Assembly (NCBI GenBank): GCA_002839805.1
Contig: PGYT01000017.1
Location: 1 to 50,056 of the forward strand
Source of the DNA: Ignavibacteriae bacterium HGW-Ignavibacteriae-2
Lineage (GTDB): Bacteria; Bacteroidota; Ignavibacteria; Ignavibacteriales; Melioribacteraceae
Direction: 5' to 3'
DNA: 50,056 bases
Shown: positions 17,122 through 25,728 of the stretch, one piece after another
Layout: each line of letters begins with the position of its first letter
Numbering within the stretch: the stretch's first letter is position 1
Notes under the pieces: model-generated
The model's input: the letters and a program-made list of their open reading frames with translations, nothing else
Told to the model about the DNA's origin: nothing
Databases searched by the model: none
Position numbers and translations under genes: made by a program

Positions 17122-19043
17122 AAATTCCCGAAAAATCTAACGTTAAGTCCGAATCTTCTAAATCACACAGTGGTTTAAGGGTTAATTATCTGATTATATT
17201 TCTGAGCGGACTCGTTATACTTATCGGAGGAATTCTTGTATTTCTTCTTATAATTAAAAATGTATACGGTAATTATGAGATAGAAGAAATTCTGCCAACA
17301 AGAGAAAATTTACGACAATTGGCTTTCGAGGAAAAAGCAGCAATTTTATACTCCAGGTATACCGAAAATAGACTGCCTGAAGGGGAAACATGGGTGCAGG
17401 ATAACATTAACACCTGGGAATCTTACCTGGGCATATTCAAAATGAAGTATGATGTAATCAGCGATATCGATCTGGAAAAAGGGAAACATTTTAATTATAA
17501 GATATTAATTCTTCCTGGAACATTTTCTTTGAGCGATAGGGAAATAATACAGATTAAAAAATTCCTTGACGATGGAGGCAGCGTTTTTGCCACCGGAGGT
17601 CCTGCAACTTATTCCGACGAAGGCAAATGGCGAGGCTGGGACTTTTTTACCGAGTGTTTTGGTCTAAGGTTTATAAAAGAATTAAAACTTGAAGACCAGT
17701 CGAAAATTCATACCTTAAGGGGTAACCTGCCAATTACTGCGGACATACCAACTGGTTATACATTAAAAATTGCGACTTGGGATAGACCAATTTACGCTGA
17801 AGTTTTGGAACCCAGGACAACTCAAATTAGTTTCTGGTACAATTACAGAAAAGAAAAAGGATTAGTAAGAGAAGAAATCAAAAAAAGCGCGGGCAGCGCT
17901 TATGGATTTTATGGTAAAGGAAGATTCGTTTGGTTTGGTTTCAATTTGAATTCAGTTATTGGCGAGAGGGATGACTTTATTTATTTTGAAAAACTGATAA
18001 AAAATTCAGTCCACTGGCTTACATATAGACCAACATCGTTTATTAAAGATTGGCCCGAGCCCTATGTTGCGGCGGCGATAATTATACCGGTTGTCGGCAA
18101 CGAGATTGGCAATGTATACAATTCAACAAAGTTGTTTAGTAGAATTGGTTACGATCCAACTGTTTTTGTAGATGCCAATCTGTATCTGGATAATCCCGGA
18201 GTATATAAAAATTTGCGTGCTAATAAACAACTGGGATTAATATCGGATATCGGATTTTTAGAATCTGCTAAGGATACAGTGAATAAACTTGACGATAAAA
18301 CTACGCAATTTAGCAATCTGAAAAAATCTAAAGATAGTACTGAGGCTATAAGTGGAGCAAAGGTTCGGGGGTTTATGCCCTATTATGGCTTCTATAACGA
18401 ATTTACACTTCAGGCAATGGCAAAAGCAGGTTATGAATTTTTAATAACCGACTCTTTAATTGGAAGATCTGTTCCGAAAATTGAAATAAGAGAGAATAAG
18501 CCAATAATGATTATTAACAAAACCGCTCGTGATGATTACGATATAATAAGAAAATATGGATTAACTGACAAAAGATTTCAGGAATATACTTACAAAGAGG
18601 ATATTGACAGACTTATTTTTGAAGGTGGTTTATATGTGCTTAAAGTGCATACAGACGGTCAATTATTGTCGAATTACTCCGATGTGATTGATGCTCTTGT
18701 TAAGCACATGCGTAAAAATAATATTTGGCTTACAACTGTCCCTGAACTGCAAACGTGGTGGCGTCAGAAAGGTGGAATTGAAGTCAGATACGAAACACGC
18801 AGTAAAAGACGTGTTACTGTAGAGGTTTCTAATCCACGTGATACAGATATGACCGATTTTGTCGTGCAGGTAAACCTGAATAAAAAAATTAAAGATATTG
18901 AAATATCAGCCGAAATTATAAATACGAAACTGCCGAAATATCGTTTCGACGACTCAACCAATATATTATATCTTTTTATAGATCAGTTAAAATCGGGTGA
19001 GACTCGGATTTATCTTGTTGATTTTAAAAATGTTGCAGTATAG
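17112..19043 (+). CDS. Membrane-anchored protein with GATase-like domain and degenerate NodB-like (polysaccharide deacetylase) fold
   Basis: 643 aa. A cytoplasmic N-terminal tail, one TM helix (about 25-48), then a large periplasmic part. Residues about 95-290 look like a class I GATase/beta-galactosidase-trimerisation-type Rossmann domain (YKILILPGTFSLSDREIIQIKKFLDDGGSVFATGG). Residues about 315-560 follow the NodB barrel: GYDPTVFVD, then MPYYGFYNEFTLQAMAKAGYEFLITDS at the MT3 position, then VLKVHTDGQ. The metal-binding motifs are missing: the TFDDG position reads IIIPVVG (about 323-329) and no HxxxH follows. A small beta domain ends the protein. It is probably a non-catalytic polymer-binding or scaffold partner of the synthase. 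Start chosen by AGAAGGA RBS and the 10-base overlap. Confidence 0.72.
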   Translation: MALKIPEKSNVKSESSKSHSGLRVNYLIIFLSGLVILIGGILVFLLIIKNVYGNYEIEEILPTRENLRQLAFEEKAAILYSRYTENRLPEGETWVQDNINTWESYLGIFKMKYDVISDIDLEKGKHFNYKILILPGTFSLSDREIIQIKKFLDDGGSVFATGGPATYSDEGKWRGWDFFTECFGLRFIKELKLEDQSKIHTLRGNLPITADIPTGYTLKIATWDRPIYAEVLEPRTTQISFWYNYRKEKGLVREEIKKSAGSAYGFYGKGRFVWFGFNLNSVIGERDDFIYFEKLIKNSVHWLTYRPTSFIKDWPEPYVAAAIIIPVVGNEIGNVYNSTKLFSRIGYDPTVFVDANLYLDNPGVYKNLRANKQLGLISDIGFLESAKDTVNKLDDKTTQFSNLKKSKDSTEAISGAKVRGFMPYYGFYNEFTLQAMAKAGYEFLITDSLIGRSVPKIEIRENKPIMIINKTARDDYDIIRKYGLTDKRFQEYTYKEDIDRLIFEGGLYVLKVHTDGQLLSNYSDVIDALVKHMRKNNIWLTTVPELQTWWRQKGGIEVRYETRSKRRVTVEVSNPRDTDMTDFVVQVNLNKKIKDIEISAEIINTKLPKYRFDDSTNILYLFIDQLKSGETRIYLVDFKNVAV

Positions 19044-19075
19044 ATTTAATACTTTTATAGGGGTTGTAAATCGGG

Positions 19076-21016
19076 GTGAAAAAATCGGATAACAAAATAT
19101 TTAATTGCTTTAATTCTAATCTGATTAGAATCTATAAAAATATTATTGCGATTATAGGTGTATTTACTTTAGTATTTTTTTCGGTTAAATGTGTTGAAAC
19201 TAATGTTAATGGACCTGGCGGCGACGGGACCACTGGAACCTATGAAATAACGCTTAATGTATCATATCCTCTTAATGGCGATTCACTTCGAATGGGTAAA
19301 AATAATATTATTTATCAGGCGCTCGAAGCATCCGGAGGAGCGGGATTGGCTGGATTTGATTTATTTGTTGGTCTTCCGGGACAAGTAGCGGTAAACTTAC
19401 AATCATTCCCTGTTGTTACAGATGGCATTAATCCAGAAATTTATATCCACACCGATACCATTGAGACAAAATTAGGCATTAATCCCTCAAACTTTCCATC
19501 GCGTATTAGTTATTGGCTAACTGCGTATAGCAAAAGTTCAGGTGTTGAGGCAAAAGCCATTAAAATACAGGATAGCATATTCGTAGACAGACGACCTGAA
19601 ACACCGGCAAGTTTAATTTTAGTGAGAATTACAAATACTTCGTTTAATCTTTCATGGAGCGATTTATCATCAAATGAAACGAAATATGAGTTATGGAGAA
19701 AAGATGGTAATAATGCAGGGTTTTTAAAAATTAACGAACTTCCGGCTAATTCAATTAGTATAAACGATTTTGTCTCTTCCGCATTCATAACCTATTATTA
19801 TAAATTACGGGCGGTAAATGGATTTGGCTCATCCTCTTTCAGCAACGAAGTTAATTCCAGCGGAATAGCAGGAGGCGGGCAGCCTACAAATTTAAAAGCC
19901 GAAGCTTTGGGGGCCACAAAAGTAAAGTTAACATGGATTGACAATTCAAACGATGAACTCGGATTTATTGTTCAGCGTACAAATCCATTAAATGGGCAAT
20001 GGGAAGAGATTGCTCGATTAACAAGTAACAATACGGAGTATTTTGATAATACTGTAAAGGGTGGAACTGCATATTCGTATCGTGTGGCTTCATATACTAG
20101 TACATCATTCAGTGCTTGGTCCAACACAGCTACAATTACAACTTTTACCCAGGATGTCTCGCCACCTTTAAATTTAACGGCAAAATATTTATCTAGTGAA
20201 GACGCGGTATTGATTCAATGGATAGATAATACTAATCAGGAGACTGGAACTCTAATTGAAAGAAAAGATGGGCTAACGGGTCAATTTAAAGAAATAGGAT
20301 CGCAGAATACAGATTTCACTTCTTATATTGACACAAACATTGTTCCTAATACCACTTATACATATAGAGCCCGCCATTCTACTATGAGCGGTTTCAGAAC
20401 AGATTATTCAGATACTGCTCAGGTTTATGTTCCTCTGCTGCCGCCGAAGGCGCCGTCAGATTTGAGAATAACAGAGTTTGAAACCAATAAAGTTTATGGA
20501 TTGGTTTGGTCTGATAATTCGAATAACGAGGATGGTTTTGAATTATTAAGAACGGAATCAGTAACTAATGTGATGAAAATACTTAAATTTCCCGCAAATG
20601 CAAGAGCACATAACGACACTATTCCGGATCCTTCAAAAACTTATTATTATAAAATCCGCTCATACAAAGGAACTCTTTATTCGGATTATTCGAATCAGGT
20701 TGATACAAAAGGAGGCGGAACAAAACTAAGTGCGCCTACAAATCTATCCGCGGCACAAGCATCCGGTCAAATAGCGGTTAATCTGACTTGGAGCTATAAT
20801 TCTACAAATAATCTGGGTTTTGTAGTGGAACGAAAATCGGTATCTGACCTTGTTTATACCGAAATCGCTCGAGTCTCACCAAATGCCAGAACCTATTTGG
20901 ACAATACAAATTTGCAGGTAGGTAATACTTATGTATACAGGATAAAAGCATATAACAGTACCGAAGAATCAGTTTATTCTAATTTGTCCCAGACAATTAC
21001 TGTAACAGCTCCTTAA
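19076..21016 (+). CDS. Exported protein with five fibronectin type III domains
   Basis: 646 aa from a GTG start with AGGGG 11 bases upstream; no ATG fits near the signal. A hydrophobic segment (about 22-38) ending SVKC is a signal peptide or atypical lipoprotein site (Lys before Cys is unusual). A beta-rich N-terminal domain follows (about 55-165), then five FN3 modules of about 95 residues (about 175, 270, 360, 455 and 550 onwards), each with the conserved W/(S/I)D.S.(N)E core and a Y.YR(V/I) strand. It has no sorting domain and no catalytic site. Located 32 bases after the NodB-like gene and 6 bases before the sensor gene, it is part of the polysaccharide operon. It may bind polymer at the cell surface or in the periplasm. 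Confidence 0.8.
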   Translation: MKKSDNKIFNCFNSNLIRIYKNIIAIIGVFTLVFFSVKCVETNVNGPGGDGTTGTYEITLNVSYPLNGDSLRMGKNNIIYQALEASGGAGLAGFDLFVGLPGQVAVNLQSFPVVTDGINPEIYIHTDTIETKLGINPSNFPSRISYWLTAYSKSSGVEAKAIKIQDSIFVDRRPETPASLILVRITNTSFNLSWSDLSSNETKYELWRKDGNNAGFLKINELPANSISINDFVSSAFITYYYKLRAVNGFGSSSFSNEVNSSGIAGGGQPTNLKAEALGATKVKLTWIDNSNDELGFIVQRTNPLNGQWEEIARLTSNNTEYFDNTVKGGTAYSYRVASYTSTSFSAWSNTATITTFTQDVSPPLNLTAKYLSSEDAVLIQWIDNTNQETGTLIERKDGLTGQFKEIGSQNTDFTSYIDTNIVPNTTYTYRARHSTMSGFRTDYSDTAQVYVPLLPPKAPSDLRITEFETNKVYGLVWSDNSNNEDGFELLRTESVTNVMKILKFPANARAHNDTIPDPSKTYYYKIRSYKGTLYSDYSNQVDTKGGGTKLSAPTNLSAAQASGQIAVNLTWSYNSTNNLGFVVERKSVSDLVYTEIARVSPNARTYLDNTNLQVGNTYVYRIKAYNSTEESVYSNLSQTITVTAP

Positions 21017-21022
21017 TATACT

Positions 21023-24000
21023 ATGAACGAATTTGTTAAAAATATTATCGAGAATTCATTTGATGACGCCGCTTTAGTGGTTGATAAACAAAACCGCGTG
21101 GTAAATTCAAATGATAAAGCATCGGTATTTTTAAAGGAATTCGAGCTTCTTGATTCTGGTGCTAAATCGATTGACATGGACAGAAATAATGAGTTCGTCC
21201 TTCTCCTAAATAGTATAACAAATCTGCATTCATATGAAACTCGTGTAATAACATTAAAATCTGAAAGATCAATTAAAGTTTTTGATGTTGGATTATCTCC
21301 AATTCCTCAAAATGAAAAAAATGAATACCTGCTTTTAATTAAAGAACATAAATCGGGAAAGAGTTTAAAATATAAGTTTTGTATCAACGAAACAGAAATC
21401 GATAAGTATCTGTTGGATGAACAAATAAACTCTATTTTAGAAAAAGTTAAAACATCATATCCATTTACATTTATAGGACGACAAAAATTTCAAAGGGAAA
21501 TTGATAAATTAAATAGAGAATTCTGGATTAAAGAACCTAATGGTAAGGTAGTTTTAGCTAATAAGGAATTTGCGCAAAAAATAAATGTAAAACAAAATCA
21601 GATTCAGGGCAGGAATATTAAGGAATTTTTTAATTCTATAGATGCTGAGGTGATGAATAACAGCGATAATTTCCTGAATAAAACCGCGCGAACTATTATA
21701 ATCCAATTAAAAAATGATAGATATCTTCAATTCCCTCTGGTTGATTTAGATGGAAATATAGCTGCAATAATTTCCTTCTCCGTCGAGTATGAAAATGATG
21801 TTATCTCTGTAGTTGAAAAACCCGCTCCAAAAATTACTGAAAATTATTTCTCTGAATTAAGTTCACCCATTCTTATTTTGAATGAGGAATGCAAAAAACA
21901 AGCGGTTAGTAAATCTTACGAACAGTTGTTTTTTGATCATTTAAATAATCTAATTGATACCGATTCCGGATTACCGAAGATTATTTTACCCGATGTAAAG
22001 AAATTTATAGTGAGCAAAGAAGAGAATGTTTCATATCCAGATTGTTTATTTCAAACCAAAGACAAACAAGAATATCTATTTCAGTTGAGGAAAATATTTA
22101 AGGAAAGTAAACTTGAATATATTTTAGTTGAACCAACTGTAAAAATAACTTCAAACTACAAAACAGAATTGAAGGTTAAAATGTACGATATAATAATGCA
22201 TACAAGCCCAGAGCCAATGTTTATTTACAATATAGAAAACTTAAAATTTCTAGAAGTGAATCACGCTGCGTTAAATTTATATGGTTATACAAAGGATGAA
22301 TTCCTTGAGATGGATTTAACCGATCTTTATGCGCCCGAAGATATTCAGACATTGATTGAAACATCGCCGAGCAAAACGACGTCATCGGATTTTACAGGTC
22401 CTTGGCGCCATAAACATAAAACTGGGAAAAATATTCTTGTAGAAATTAGTAAATCAACATTAGAATACAGTGGAAGGCGTGCTCATTTTAACATTATTAG
22501 AGATGTAACTCAATATTTAGAAGAAAAAAAACAACTTCAGAAGTTTAAAGCCGCTTTTGACAATACAAGCGACTTAATTATTATGACGGATAAAGATGGA
22601 TTTATTACGACCTACAACTCAAATTTTCTTGAAAAATTCGGTTACAGTCAGAATAAACCCGATCAGAAACCATTGTTAAGTTTAATTGTGGACGAAGACC
22701 GCGCGAGGATTAATTCGGAAATATTCCACTCAGGTATTAAAACAAAAATAAGTTTTAATACAAAAGTTAAAGCCGCCGATGGCAGTTTTGTACAAGCCAA
22801 AATTATTGCTGATCCGATAACCGACTTCGACGATAACATAGAGTCGTTTAATTTAACAATTAAGCCAAAGGAAGATATTGCCGATCAGCAGGATGAGAAG
22901 ACCGTTGGAAAAACAATAAGTCGACATTCAATCGATCCCTCTTTTTTGTCCAATCTATTTCACGAAATATTGACTCCCATTAATGTGATAACAGGTTTTG
23001 TGCAGGAACTTTCCGAAAGTATTCAGGCGCCAAACGAAGAACAGAAGGAAGCAATTGGTTTTATTAAAGATAACCAGCAGATGCTTCTACAAATTATGGA
23101 TAACGCTGTTGAGTATTCCAATCTTGAACAACAGAATTTTGAAATAGTACCAGAATCAATTGTGTTTGTGGAAATACTTGAAGAAATTGAAGAAAATGTG
23201 AGCAAATTCGCTAAATCAAAAAATGTGGATTTTTCGTACGGTAAAATATCTTCATCTCTAAAGTTTGTGTCGGATAAACAAAAATTTACAACTTTAATAT
23301 CCTTACTTGTTAAAGTGGCAATAACCGCGAGTAATAAAAAGAAAATATATTTATCGGCCTATCAAACAAAAAATCAAAATTTTATTGTCTCCTTAAAAGA
23401 CGATCGAGCCAGTATTTCGGCGGAAATGGTAAAAAATATTAATGATATTTTTACACTCGATGAAAATGTAATAAAACAAAATTTTGGAATATCGAGATTT
23501 GCTCTTCGATTAACGAGAAGACTTGCAATGCTTCTCCAGAGTGAAAGGGAAGTTATTAAACATGCAAATATTCCAAATGATTATGCATTTGAGTTTCCTA
23601 TTGAATTAATTATTCAAACGAAAATTTCCGATGAAGCTGAAGAACCGGAAAATAATCTCTCGGCTTCAATACCACAAATTATTATTAATGATGATGTACC
23701 GGAATTACCAAAAGTCAGAGAACAGGAAAGTGTTTTAAGTAAAGATATATTTGAGCATTTAAAAGAAACGGCTTTGGATGTCGATATTCAACCTGCTGAA
23801 AAAAATGTGGACGCACCCGACATTATTATTGATAGTCCAAGCACTTCGGCCGAAATAGAAAATGAGCCTGAAATTCAAATTACTTCTGATGAATCTGAAG
23901 AATTATTAGAAGTACCTGCGACAGTTGAAAATAAAATAAGCAAAAATTTCACAGAACTTTCCTGTTTGTATGTAGAGGATCAGGTCGATTCTCAAATACT

Positions 24001-24313
24001 CTTTAAAGTTCAGATGAAGGATTTGAAATTAATTGAATTCGCTACAAGTTTCGAAAAAGCTCTTCCTCTTATCCAATCCCGCAAGTTCGATTTTATTGTT
24101 ATGGATATCAACCTGCAGGGGGAATACAATGGTTTGGACGCGCTAAGGGCTATCCAAAAAATGCCTGAATATTCGAAAATTCCTATAATAGCTGTTACCG
24201 CTTATGTTCTGCCTGGTGATAAAGAGAAGTTTATTAAAGCTGGATTTAGGGATTTTATTAGCAAACCAATACTTCGCGACAAACTAAAGAATGTGATCGG
24301 AAAAATATTTTAA
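21023..24313 (+). CDS. Multi-PAS hybrid histidine kinase-like protein with degenerate ATPase domain and intact receiver
   Basis: 1096 aa, no TM helix, so cytoplasmic. Several PAS-like units: weak ones in the first 370 residues, then clear PAS at about 385-500 (MYDIIMHTSPEPMFIYN) and 505-615 (AAFDNTSDLIIMTDKDG). The dimerisation helix carries His647 in LFHEILTP. The following ATPase region lacks the standard N box (SLLVKVAITAS instead of N..NA..) and the DxGxG box (LKDDRAS), with only a remnant NFGISRFAL at the G2 position. A Glu/Asp-rich linker leads to a receiver domain (about 975-1096) with acidic ED, Asp1028 (VMDINL), Thr in AVTAY and Lys1081: intact. It is probably a phospho-receiver or scaffold rather than an active kinase, and the last gene of the polysaccharide operon. 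Confidence 0.85.
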   Translation: MNEFVKNIIENSFDDAALVVDKQNRVVNSNDKASVFLKEFELLDSGAKSIDMDRNNEFVLLLNSITNLHSYETRVITLKSERSIKVFDVGLSPIPQNEKNEYLLLIKEHKSGKSLKYKFCINETEIDKYLLDEQINSILEKVKTSYPFTFIGRQKFQREIDKLNREFWIKEPNGKVVLANKEFAQKINVKQNQIQGRNIKEFFNSIDAEVMNNSDNFLNKTARTIIIQLKNDRYLQFPLVDLDGNIAAIISFSVEYENDVISVVEKPAPKITENYFSELSSPILILNEECKKQAVSKSYEQLFFDHLNNLIDTDSGLPKIILPDVKKFIVSKEENVSYPDCLFQTKDKQEYLFQLRKIFKESKLEYILVEPTVKITSNYKTELKVKMYDIIMHTSPEPMFIYNIENLKFLEVNHAALNLYGYTKDEFLEMDLTDLYAPEDIQTLIETSPSKTTSSDFTGPWRHKHKTGKNILVEISKSTLEYSGRRAHFNIIRDVTQYLEEKKQLQKFKAAFDNTSDLIIMTDKDGFITTYNSNFLEKFGYSQNKPDQKPLLSLIVDEDRARINSEIFHSGIKTKISFNTKVKAADGSFVQAKIIADPITDFDDNIESFNLTIKPKEDIADQQDEKTVGKTISRHSIDPSFLSNLFHEILTPINVITGFVQELSESIQAPNEEQKEAIGFIKDNQQMLLQIMDNAVEYSNLEQQNFEIVPESIVFVEILEEIEENVSKFAKSKNVDFSYGKISSSLKFVSDKQKFTTLISLLVKVAITASNKKKIYLSAYQTKNQNFIVSLKDDRASISAEMVKNINDIFTLDENVIKQNFGISRFALRLTRRLAMLLQSEREVIKHANIPNDYAFEFPIELIIQTKISDEAEEPENNLSASIPQIIINDDVPELPKVREQESVLSKDIFEHLKETALDVDIQPAEKNVDAPDIIIDSPSTSAEIENEPEIQITSDESEELLEVPATVENKISKNFTELSCLYVEDQVDSQILFKVQMKDLKLIEFATSFEKALPLIQSRKFDFIVMDINLQGEYNGLDALRAIQKMPEYSKIPIIAVTAYVLPGDKEKFIKAGFRDFISKPILRDKLKNVIGKIF

Positions 24314-24375
24314 CCGCAAACTGATCCATACTTACGATTTAGTTCAATTATTCTATTAAGGCACTAAAAATTGTC

Positions 24376-24424
24376 TTGACAATAAAATTATACATTTTTA
24401 TGTTTACCATACAAATGTATGGTA
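24376..24424 (+). promoter_or_regulatory. lexA promoter with overlapping palindromic operator
   Basis: TTGACA (24376-24381), 17 bases, then TATGTT (24399-24404) looks like a sigma-70 promoter. Immediately after it is a perfect inverted repeat, arms TACCATACA and TGTATGGTA separated by AA (24405-24424), covering the expected start site. A palindrome there, upstream of a LexA-type gene, suggests an autoregulatory SOS box of a lineage-specific sequence. The leader to the ATG is about 140 bases. I found no second copy in the window, including upstream of dinB. Confidence 0.6.
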
Positions 24425-24559
24425 TTATATTTCTGTTTAAAATTTCTATAAAAAGAATAAAAATTTCAGATATATCCTACATTATATCAATTCCATAATT
24501 GTGATTATAGACTTACAGGGTTATTCTGATCATGTAACTTACAAACCGAAGGTGTATCT

Positions 24560-25183
24560 ATGGCAAAAGAATTAACAAGTATACAACTGAAAATATTAAA
24601 CTTTATTGTTGAACGAGTGAAAGTGGACAATTTACCCCCCACATTAGCTGATATAGCGAATTTTTTCGGCTATAAAAACAGGGCAACAGTTCAACAACAT
24701 TTATCGGCCATCGAAAAGAAGGGCTACATTAAACGAAATGCCAAACTGTCGCGCGGTATTGAACTTACATTCGAGGATAAATTTTTTGTCCCCAAACCCG
24801 TTTTGGGCGAGGTTGCCGCGGGAAATCCTTTAACAATTTATCCGGATTCAATCGATACTGTGCAGCTTCCTACCATCGCTAAAATGCCGAGGGATTCTTT
24901 TCTGTTAAAAGTAAAAGGGGATAGTTTAAAAGACGCTTATATTTTTACCGGAGATATAATTATTGTGAACCCGAACATTGATCCATCTAACGGGAAATTT
25001 GTGGCCGCTATATTAGATGACGCTGCAGTGGTTAAAAGATTTTTCCGTAAATCAAATACAATAGAGTTACATTCTGAGAATCCTGAATATAATCCGATTG
25101 TGATAGATAAAAATTATCCGAACTTCAAAATAGTAGGGGTTGTGGTTGGCGTGTACAGAAGTATGGATAAAATGGTTGGATAA
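24560..25183 (+). CDS. lexA: LexA-type repressor (S24 autoprotease)
   Basis: 207 aa. N-terminal winged helix-turn-helix (about 1-70; LTSIQLKILNFI, PPTLADIANFFGYKNRATVQQHLSAIEKKGYI) joined to an S24 peptidase domain. The self-cleavage site Ala87-Gly88 (EVAAGNP), Ser122 (VKGDSLKDAYI) and Lys159 (AAVVKRF) are all present, each three residues later than in E. coli LexA. The family represses DNA-damage genes and cleaves itself when RecA filaments form. The DNA-recognition helix differs from E. coli, consistent with a different operator such as the palindrome upstream. The MGMT and DinB genes in the window are plausible but unproven targets. A phage-type S24 repressor is less likely given the standard LexA layout and neighbours. 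Confidence 0.9.
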   Translation: MAKELTSIQLKILNFIVERVKVDNLPPTLADIANFFGYKNRATVQQHLSAIEKKGYIKRNAKLSRGIELTFEDKFFVPKPVLGEVAAGNPLTIYPDSIDTVQLPTIAKMPRDSFLLKVKGDSLKDAYIFTGDIIIVNPNIDPSNGKFVAAILDDAAVVKRFFRKSNTIELHSENPEYNPIVIDKNYPNFKIVGVVVGVYRSMDKMVG

Positions 25184-25244
25184 CAAATATTCTATGATAA
25201 ATGTTTAAAACCGAAGTTATGATCGTAAATTCGAGAAGAAATTT

Positions 25245-25684
25245 ATGACTAAGAAAAAATCATTTAGGGAAAAATTACACGACAAAAAGGATTTTCCGCG
25301 GATTGAAGTTTTATCCGGTAAAGCCGCTGCAAAATGGGGCGACTGTACAATGGTAATTCCAACTCCGCTTGATGTTGATGCAACTATGAAAAAAATATCC
25401 AGAGGAAAAGTAACAATAATCAACGAAATACGAAAACATTAGCGCAAAAACACGGAGCGGATATTGCGTGTCCGATTTGTACTGGAATTTTTGCACGTAT
25501 TGCAGCCGGCGCTGCTGACGAGGAAATGGCGGAAGGTAAAAAAAACATTACTCCATTCTGGAGAACCTTAAAAGGGGAAGGGGAATTAAATCCGAAATAT
25601 CCTGGCGGAATAGAAAAACAAATTGAATTACTTGAAGTAGAAGGGCACACAATAATACCGAAGGGTAAAAAAAATTTATTGTGA
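25245..25684 (+). pseudogene. MGMT-family-like protein interrupted by a one-base frameshift
   Basis: The first frame gives 65 aa and stops at TAG 25440-25442 after NEIRKH. In the -1 frame the sequence continues without a break as TLAQKHGADIACPICTGIF, then FWRTLKGEGELNPKYPGGIE and GKKNLL, ending with TGA at 25682-25684. Together they form one ~146-aa protein resembling small MGMT-like proteins of Bacteroidota (N part WGDCTMVIPTP, later CP..TGIFA). The break is at a run of A (CGA AAA C, 25431-25437), where one extra A would restore the frame. It may be a sequencing indel, a true pseudogene or, less likely, a -1 slippage site. It sits between lexA and the PCHR-type methyltransferase. It has no PCHR cysteine motif, so it is not itself a standard repair enzyme. 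Confidence 0.75.
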
Positions 25685-25728
25685 AAAATTTTAAACAAGT
25701 TTTAAAACAATTATAGAAGTAGGATAAA

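Noticed and set aside
9183-24313. Assignment of the locus as a plain pgaABCD or pel operon
   Set aside because: No active PgaB-type deacetylase, no two-span PgaD, no PelF/PelG proteins; only the synthase and exporter resemble Pga.
25431-25442. Programmed -1 frameshift in the MGMT-like gene
   Set aside because: CGAAAAC is not a canonical X XXY YYZ slippery heptamer and no downstream stem-loop or pseudoknot is obvious; an indel is simpler.
25420-25698. Minus-strand 92-aa frame opposite the frameshifted gene
   Set aside because: The plus strand in the shifted frame gives a recognisable conserved protein, so the minus frame is a shadow.
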